NCBI GenBank assembly: GCA_022841745.1
Contig: JALHQW010000054.1
Span: forward strand, 1-56,819
Direction: 5' to 3'
From: Saprospiraceae bacterium
GTDB lineage: Bacteria; Bacteroidota; Bacteroidia; Chitinophagales; Saprospiraceae
Length of the DNA: 56,819 bases
Of this stretch, positions 53,373 to 56,819 are shown piece by piece. The position numbers and the translations under genes were made by a program. Each line of letters opens with the position of its first letter. Position 1 is the first letter of the stretch. The notes under the pieces are model-generated. The model did not search any database and was not told where the DNA came from. It saw nothing but the letters and a program-made list of their open reading frames with translations.

Positions 53373-53417
53373 AAAAAGGCCGCAAGAACTTGATACCAAG
53401 TTGTTGCGGCCTTTTTC
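53373..53417. terminator. Bidirectional intrinsic terminator
   Basis: 20-bp arms with one mismatch (AAAAAGGCCGCAAGAACTTG, 53373-53392; complement 53397-53416), A-run before and T-run after. It serves the amidohydrolase gene (+) and the tRNA gene (-). Confidence 0.88.
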
Positions 53418-53418
53418 A

Positions 53419-53493
53419 TGGTAGCCCCGACAGGGATCGAACCTGTATCTTAGGTTCCGGAAACCTACATACTATCCATTGTACTACGGAGCC
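53419..53493 (-). tRNA. tRNA-Arg, anticodon CCG
   Basis: 75 bases on the minus strand. The acceptor stem is GGCTCCG with CGGGGCT, the anticodon stem TAGGT/ACCTA with loop TTCCGGA places CCG at positions 34-36, and the T arm ACAGG-TTCGATC-CCTGT is canonical. CCA is encoded. The 3' end abuts a bidirectional terminator. Confidence 0.95.
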
Positions 53494-53969
53494 AATTTTC
53501 AAGTAAAGAAACTACAAGAAACGAATCTCAGTTCCTATCCCAAATCTGATTGGGCGGCAAAGTTAAAAACTTTCCCTTCAAACCATAGTGCTCAATTTCA
53601 ACAAAAAAGCACCCCGTATCCTAAGGAATCAAATTCGGGCAACCCGCAGCCAAACAGCAACCAATCCAAATGCATGGCGCTGCCAGCTTACGCCCTTATC
53701 CGGAATTGCCATCGAAACTTAGTAGGTTGAACGAAAATGATGTGTAGTTTCCCCGGCATGCTTAATTCAGCAGGGTGCTTTACCGAAAAGTTGGAAGTAT
53801 TCCAAAAACAGGGTGTATAACCAAGGATAATTTTTAAAAAAACAATTAAGGACGTGTCGAACAAAATAAAATTTCAGTACATTAGGTATTATGTTGCAAG
53901 AGTTGCTAACTTTGCACCGCAAATTTTGCAATAACATTTATCTCATCACTTAACTAAAAAGATTCTGAC
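53494..53969. other. Gene-free region before the small lipoprotein gene
   Basis: No gene or repeat was recognised apart from the promoter element at 53907-53914. Confidence 0.4.
53907..53914 (+). promoter_or_regulatory. -7 element of the lipoprotein gene
   Basis: TAACTTTG matches TAnnTTTG exactly, 55 bases before the start codon. The -33 box is weak: TTAGG lies at the right distance. Confidence 0.45.
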
Positions 53970-54533
53970 ATGAAAAAGGTATTAGCCTTTGCCTCTATCG
54001 CACTGATTTTCGCCGCTTGCAACAGCGTTGCCAAGTTCAAGCCACAAATCGAAGAACTTGCCAAGACTTGGGACAGCACTACTTCCCAAGTTACAGAGTT
54101 CGCCACTTCCGTTAAGACCGAGCAGTCTAACTGGGCCAATGCCGCCACTACCATGACCGTAGCTCCTGAAGCTATGGCAAAATGGGATGACGCTGCCAAA
54201 GCGAAATATGCCGAAATCCAAGCTGCTGCCCAAGGTAGCACCACTGGCATCGCTGGCATCGCTTCTGAAGTTGACGGCTTCGTTTCTACTTGGACGGAGA
54301 AGAGCAACACCATGAAGGCATTGACCGATGGCCTCGCCACCGGTAAAATCGAAGGCGACGTTACGGCTCAAATTGCCGACCTGACTGCAGCTACTACAGA
54401 TGCCTCTTCAAAACTGGCAAGCTGGAAAACAAAATTCGACGAAGTAAAAGCTGCTGCTGAAAAAGCTAAGCAAATGTTTGCAGAATTCACTGCTGCCTCT
54501 GCTGCTGCTCCTGCCACTGCTGGCAAGAAGTAA
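53970..54533 (+). CDS. Small helical lipoprotein of unknown function
   Basis: 187 residues. The signal MKKVLAFASIALIFAAC ends in a lipobox (Cys17). The mature part is Ala-, Lys- and Thr-rich and almost entirely helical, with coiled-coil-like heptads (about 25-70 and 115-175), and ends in an AAAPATAGKK tail. No family was recognised. The gene is bounded by its own promoter and terminator. Codon use looks highly optimised, and the simple composition suggests an abundant envelope protein. Confidence 0.75.
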   Translation: MKKVLAFASIALIFAACNSVAKFKPQIEELAKTWDSTTSQVTEFATSVKTEQSNWANAATTMTVAPEAMAKWDDAAKAKYAEIQAAAQGSTTGIAGIASEVDGFVSTWTEKSNTMKALTDGLATGKIEGDVTAQIADLTAATTDASSKLASWKTKFDEVKAAAEKAKQMFAEFTAASAAAPATAGKK

Positions 54534-54557
54534 TTGCTTCGAATTACAGAAAATAGA

Positions 54558-54592
54558 AAAGCCGCTGTGGGTTTCCCGCAGCGGCTTTTTTT
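54558..54592 (+). terminator. Intrinsic terminator of the lipoprotein gene
   Basis: 14-bp perfect arms AAAGCCGCTGTGGG (54558-54571) and complement (54575-54588), loop TTT, T-run to 54592. It overlaps the end of the converging MDR gene. Confidence 0.9.
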
Positions 54593-55556
54593 ATGCAATG
54601 CGTAGCACAATCTTTCCAAATTGCAGCCCCTTTTGCATCCGCTCAAATGCATTGGCACCATCCGCCAATTCAAAAACGGAGTCCACAATGGGAACAATTT
54701 TATGTTGGTTCACAAAATCCAGCATGGATGCAAAATCCTTGTCACTCCCCATAGTTGCACCTAAAATGGATAGTTGCTTCCAGAAAACAGCTTGTGGGCT
54801 GAAATTGGGTACTGCACCACCTGTACCGCCATATATCCCAATTCTGGCACCGGGATTGGCGATTTTCAGCAAGTTGGAAAAAGCTGCCCCACCTGCTCCG
54901 TCAATGATGACATCAAAGCCGCCTGCCATTTGCTTCAGCGCCGCTTCCCAGCTATCAGACTTGTAGTTCACGCCGCCATGGGCGCCCATTGCCTTTACCT
55001 TCTCAATTTTTGCATCGTCGCCGGAAGTGACATAGACCTCCAAGCCAGCATGGAGCGCAAATTGTACGCAAAACAGCGCCACTCCCCCACCCGTCCCAGT
55101 CACCAACAGCTTTTCGCCTAGTTGGGCTTTGCACCGTGAAAAGAGCACCCGATACGCCGTAAGTCCGGCGAGTGGCAATGCCGCAGCCTCTGCCATGCTC
55201 AAATGTGGCGGTTTTGGATAAACTTGGCTGCGGTTTACCGCCACGGCCTCGGCAAATGTGCCATCCTGTGGCAAGCCCAATATTTGGTAGCCCCCTGCTT
55301 GGAACCGCTCATCCTGACCCCAGCCGCTGCCCGGCTGTATCACGACCTCACGCCCCTCGCAAATGCCAGCGCCATCCGAGCCAGGCACGATGGGATAACG
55401 CAGTCCAGCGTACTGCCCTCGCATGATCCAAATGTCCCGATGGTTGAGACTTGCAGCCTTTAGCTTGACCAGTACCATTTCATGCTCAAGTGCAGGCTCC
55501 TCCCGCTCCATAAACTGTGGAAGGCTATTCTTTTCTGTCAATACAAGTGCTTTCAT
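54591..55556 (-). CDS. MDR-superfamily oxidoreductase (quinone reductase-like)
   Basis: 321 residues, cytoplasmic. The GroES-like N-terminal domain (1-110) has SLNHRDIWIMRG and PIVPGSDGAG, and the nucleotide-binding domain has VTGTGGGVALFCVQFA near 152-167, the MDR coenzyme motif. The Cys/His ligands of zinc alcohol dehydrogenases, both catalytic and structural, are absent, so it belongs to the zinc-free quinone reductase/AcuI-like branch. NADPH is the likely cofactor. Substrate unknown. Confidence 0.85.
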   Translation of the reverse strand: MKALVLTEKNSLPQFMEREEPALEHEMVLVKLKAASLNHRDIWIMRGQYAGLRYPIVPGSDGAGICEGREVVIQPGSGWGQDERFQAGGYQILGLPQDGTFAEAVAVNRSQVYPKPPHLSMAEAAALPLAGLTAYRVLFSRCKAQLGEKLLVTGTGGGVALFCVQFALHAGLEVYVTSGDDAKIEKVKAMGAHGGVNYKSDSWEAALKQMAGGFDVIIDGAGGAAFSNLLKIANPGARIGIYGGTGGAVPNFSPQAVFWKQLSILGATMGSDKDFASMLDFVNQHKIVPIVDSVFELADGANAFERMQKGLQFGKIVLRIA

Positions 55557-55637
55557 GGCGGCTAAGGTAGCAAGGCTTGGATGGTTGCCAAGGATAGGGT
55601 CTAAAAAAGGAAGAGTGGGTCATCACGCCCGGTAGGA

Positions 55638-55662
55638 ATACGATTGCTTCGAGCAATCGTAT
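55638..55662. repeat. Perfect hairpin
   Basis: ATACGATTGCT and AGCAATCGTAT with a three-base loop. No T-run follows. Confidence 0.7.
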
Positions 55663-55674
55663 AGTTGGTTGTTC

Positions 55675-55708
55675 AACAAAAAAGGGCATGGCTTTCACCA
55701 TACCCTTT
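55675..55708 (-). terminator. Minus-strand intrinsic terminator
   Basis: Arms AAAGGGTATGG and CCATGCCCTTT (minus sense) with one U-G pair and a following T-run. The pair would be an A-C mismatch on the plus strand, so it works only in minus-strand RNA. Confidence 0.65.
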
Positions 55709-55809
55709 GCTAACAAACAAAACCAACTAAAAACCAAGTAACTCTGCGGGAATATTGGGGAGCTAGCCAGATAAACCAACTGAACTGGCAAAAAGTTCGC
55801 AATTGGGCA

Positions 55810-55838
55810 AAAAAAAAGTCGTCCCTCTGGACGACTTT
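55810..55838 (-). terminator. Minus-strand intrinsic terminator (unit 1)
   Basis: Perfect 10-bp arms AAAGTCGTCC/GGACGACTTT with a four-base loop, T9 on the minus strand, directly after core 1. Confidence 0.8.
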
Positions 55839-56021
55839 AACATTATTATCCCATGAACATATCCAAAACAAATAATCTTTTTTCTAAAAATAAAGCTGAA
55901 ACGCTTGGTGGTGTCACCAAAACGCCCTTACCTTAGCGGCACGAAGTTGTAATCAACTTTTTTTGTCACAGAACACTTGCTATTTGCAAATTATAGTCCC
56001 ATGAACATGTCCTAAAACGAG

Positions 56022-56051
56022 GGCTGACTTGTAAGAAGTCAGCCTTTTTTT
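56022..56051 (+). terminator. Plus-strand intrinsic terminator (after core 2)
   Basis: Perfect 9-bp arms GGCTGACTT/AAGTCAGCC (56022-56030 and 56036-56044) followed by TTTTTTT. Confidence 0.75.
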
Positions 56052-56090
56052 ATTGTCAGAAGGATTAGTTTGTCATTCCCGTAGGGAAGC

Positions 56091-56131
56091 TAAAAAATAG
56101 AGAGCCGCCCCGAAACAGGTTGGGACGACCC
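56091..56131 (-). terminator. Minus-strand intrinsic terminator (unit 3)
   Basis: 10-bp stem on the minus strand (GGGTCGTCCC with GGGGCGGCTC) including three G-U pairs, then a T-run. The same hairpin on the plus strand would have A-C mismatches. Confidence 0.7.
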
Positions 56132-56236
56132 ACTATTAACAAATTATAATCCCATGAACATAATCTTTCAAATTGGCCGGAATCGTTCGTTCGCTTCTAT
56201 TCCATCTTTCCAGCCGCTCCCCCAACCTTCGTTGGG

Positions 56237-56274
56237 AGAAAAAACAGCAGACCGCTCAAAAAATGCGGCCTGCT
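56237..56274 (-). terminator. Minus-strand intrinsic terminator (unit 4)
   Basis: Stem AGCAGGCCGC with GCGGTCTGCT (minus sense), one G-U pair, followed by TTTTTTC, directly after core 4. Confidence 0.75.
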
Positions 56275-56624
56275 ATTAACAAATTATAATCCCATGAACA
56301 TATTCAAATTTGTGGTTTCCACTTCTTTTCGGCGGAAACTTTGTCCTTACTGCCGCTACTCAATTTTCACGATACAAATATGCGGCAGTGATTTCCCTCC
56401 ACCAAAGACAAAAAATGAGGCTTGTAATATTAAAATTTATCTAAACAATCAAGGAGCTAATTTTATAATTCATTGAATATCAAATATATACATGATAAAC
56501 ACAAAAACAGTTCGTCAATAATTGTGAAAATAATAATAATTTTTAGCAGTGCTTTTTTCAAAAAATCTGAAAAAAAATTCGCCTTCCTACCCTTTTAGGA
56601 ACGGTTTTAAAATAAAGTAACATA

Positions 56625-56819
56625 TTAGGCAGCGATGCGGTATGAAAGCTCCGGGATTTCAGGATGCTTTTGTATTCGTGAAAAGTCTATTTTTTCCTTG
56701 TTCGTTTTGATGCCGGTTTCAAAGTGTTTTTCAAGAATCCTGACGACAACTTTTAGGCCGGTGCCTGTCCTTGTTTTTTCGATAAGTTCTTTGACAATCT
56801 TGTAATCAGAAAAGACGAC
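56625..56819 (-). CDS. Transposase C-terminal fragment (ISAzo13-like), runs off the window
   Basis: The last 64 residues of a protein read in from beyond base 56819, ending at TAA 56625-56627. The sequence contains KELIEKTRTGTGLKVVV, then FETGIKTNKEKIDF and a closing PELSYRIAA. The pattern TRTGTGLKV ... GIK ... Y.I at the extreme C-terminus resembles the ISAzo13-family transposases. The catalytic residues lie outside the window, so the family is tentative and intactness cannot be judged. A terminal inverted repeat could not be identified in the A/T-rich sequence downstream. Confidence 0.5.
   Translation of the reverse strand, partial: VVFSDYKIVKELIEKTRTGTGLKVVVRILEKHFETGIKTNKEKIDFSRIQKHPEIPELSYRIAA

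Larger units (their letters stand above)
55841..56301. repeat. Four-copy core repeat, spaced about 140-153 bases
   Basis: A word reading TTATAATCCCATGAACAT on the plus strand occurs at 55843-55860, 55991-56008, 56144-56161 and 56284-56301, with 1-2 differences in copies 1 and 2. Copies 3 and 4 are identical over a further 11 bases (CTATTAACAAA). The A of its ATG is at 55853, 56001, 56154 and 56294. On the minus strand copies 1, 3 and 4 are followed within a few bases by a terminator hairpin. Confidence 0.88.
55557..56624. other. 1.07-kb gene-free region with hairpins and repeated units
   Basis: No gene of convincing size is seen. It contains a perfect 25-base hairpin (55638-55662, 11-bp arms), at least five terminator-like hairpins and a core word repeated four times. 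The last 300 bases before the transposase gene are A/T-rich and show nothing recognisable. Tiny ORFs that begin at each core are discussed in the findings. Confidence 0.6.

Noticed and set aside
55841-56301. CRISPR array or integron attC sites
   Set aside because: The repeat is found only four times at about 147-base spacing with hairpins of different sequence, there are no cas genes, and no GTTRRRY/RYYYAAC pairing was found.

Overview
The window looks like chromosome from a member of the Bacteroidota, most likely a Saprospiria- or Chitinophagia-like lineage. This rests on several secreted proteins ending in type IX secretion (T9SS) sorting domains, SprB-like repeats, a LytS/LytTR pair, lipoprotein signals of Bacteroidota type, an absence of clear Shine-Dalgarno sites, and promoters of the form TTG-N21-TAnnTTTG. 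Base composition is close to balanced. The species cannot be named from the sequence.

Layout. 1-9200: an ORF-less leader region, an AlkB-type alkane monooxygenase, a hemolysin III family membrane protein, a lipoprotein subtilase, an ABC exporter half-transporter, a small antitoxin-like protein with a DUF2784 membrane protein, and the ribosome GTPase RsgA. 9200-13400 (minus strand): a probable sugar-oxidation group with a Tat-exported Gfo/Idh/MocA oxidoreductase, a double-domain 3-keto-disaccharide hydrolase and an SMP-30/gluconolactonase-like lipoprotein. 13400-20400: an OmpA lipoprotein, a TonB-domain protein, a second Gfo/Idh/MocA dehydrogenase, a Uma2 nuclease-fold protein, a secreted CotH protein, a small secreted protein and RecO. 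20400-29900: beta-carbonic anhydrase with a SulP transporter (a plausible bicarbonate uptake pair), an OmpR-type two-component system, acetyl-CoA synthetase, QueD, and a LytS/LytTR two-component system. 29900-53400: a large T9SS protein with a PA domain, an ETHE1-like MBL/double-rhodanese enzyme, an RsmB-like rRNA methyltransferase, a lipoprotein, three further large T9SS cargo proteins (C25-like/Ig repeats, reprolysin metalloprotease, dockerin-like), an unusual EAD11-pseudokinase-globin-like protein, and an M20 amidohydrolase. 53400-56819: tRNA-Arg(CCG), a small lipoprotein, an MDR oxidoreductase, a cluster of repeated core/terminator units, and the C-terminus of a transposase that runs off the window.

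The most unusual part is what lies between, and sometimes inside, the genes. There are many 7-, 8- and 16-bp tandem arrays, often facing an inverted partner, resembling the STRR repeats of cyanobacteria. There is a family of long hairpin elements, one with 19-bp terminal inverted repeats and a 10-bp target duplication at a stop codon. There is a perfect 80-bp palindrome. A palindromic 57-bp unit is repeated three times in frame inside the ATPase domain of the ABC transporter. The best candidate for an undescribed protein system is the gene at 43028-44545. It joins an effector-associated (EAD11-like) domain, a kinase fold that has lost its catalytic residues, and a globin-like domain whose expected heme-ligand position is not histidine.
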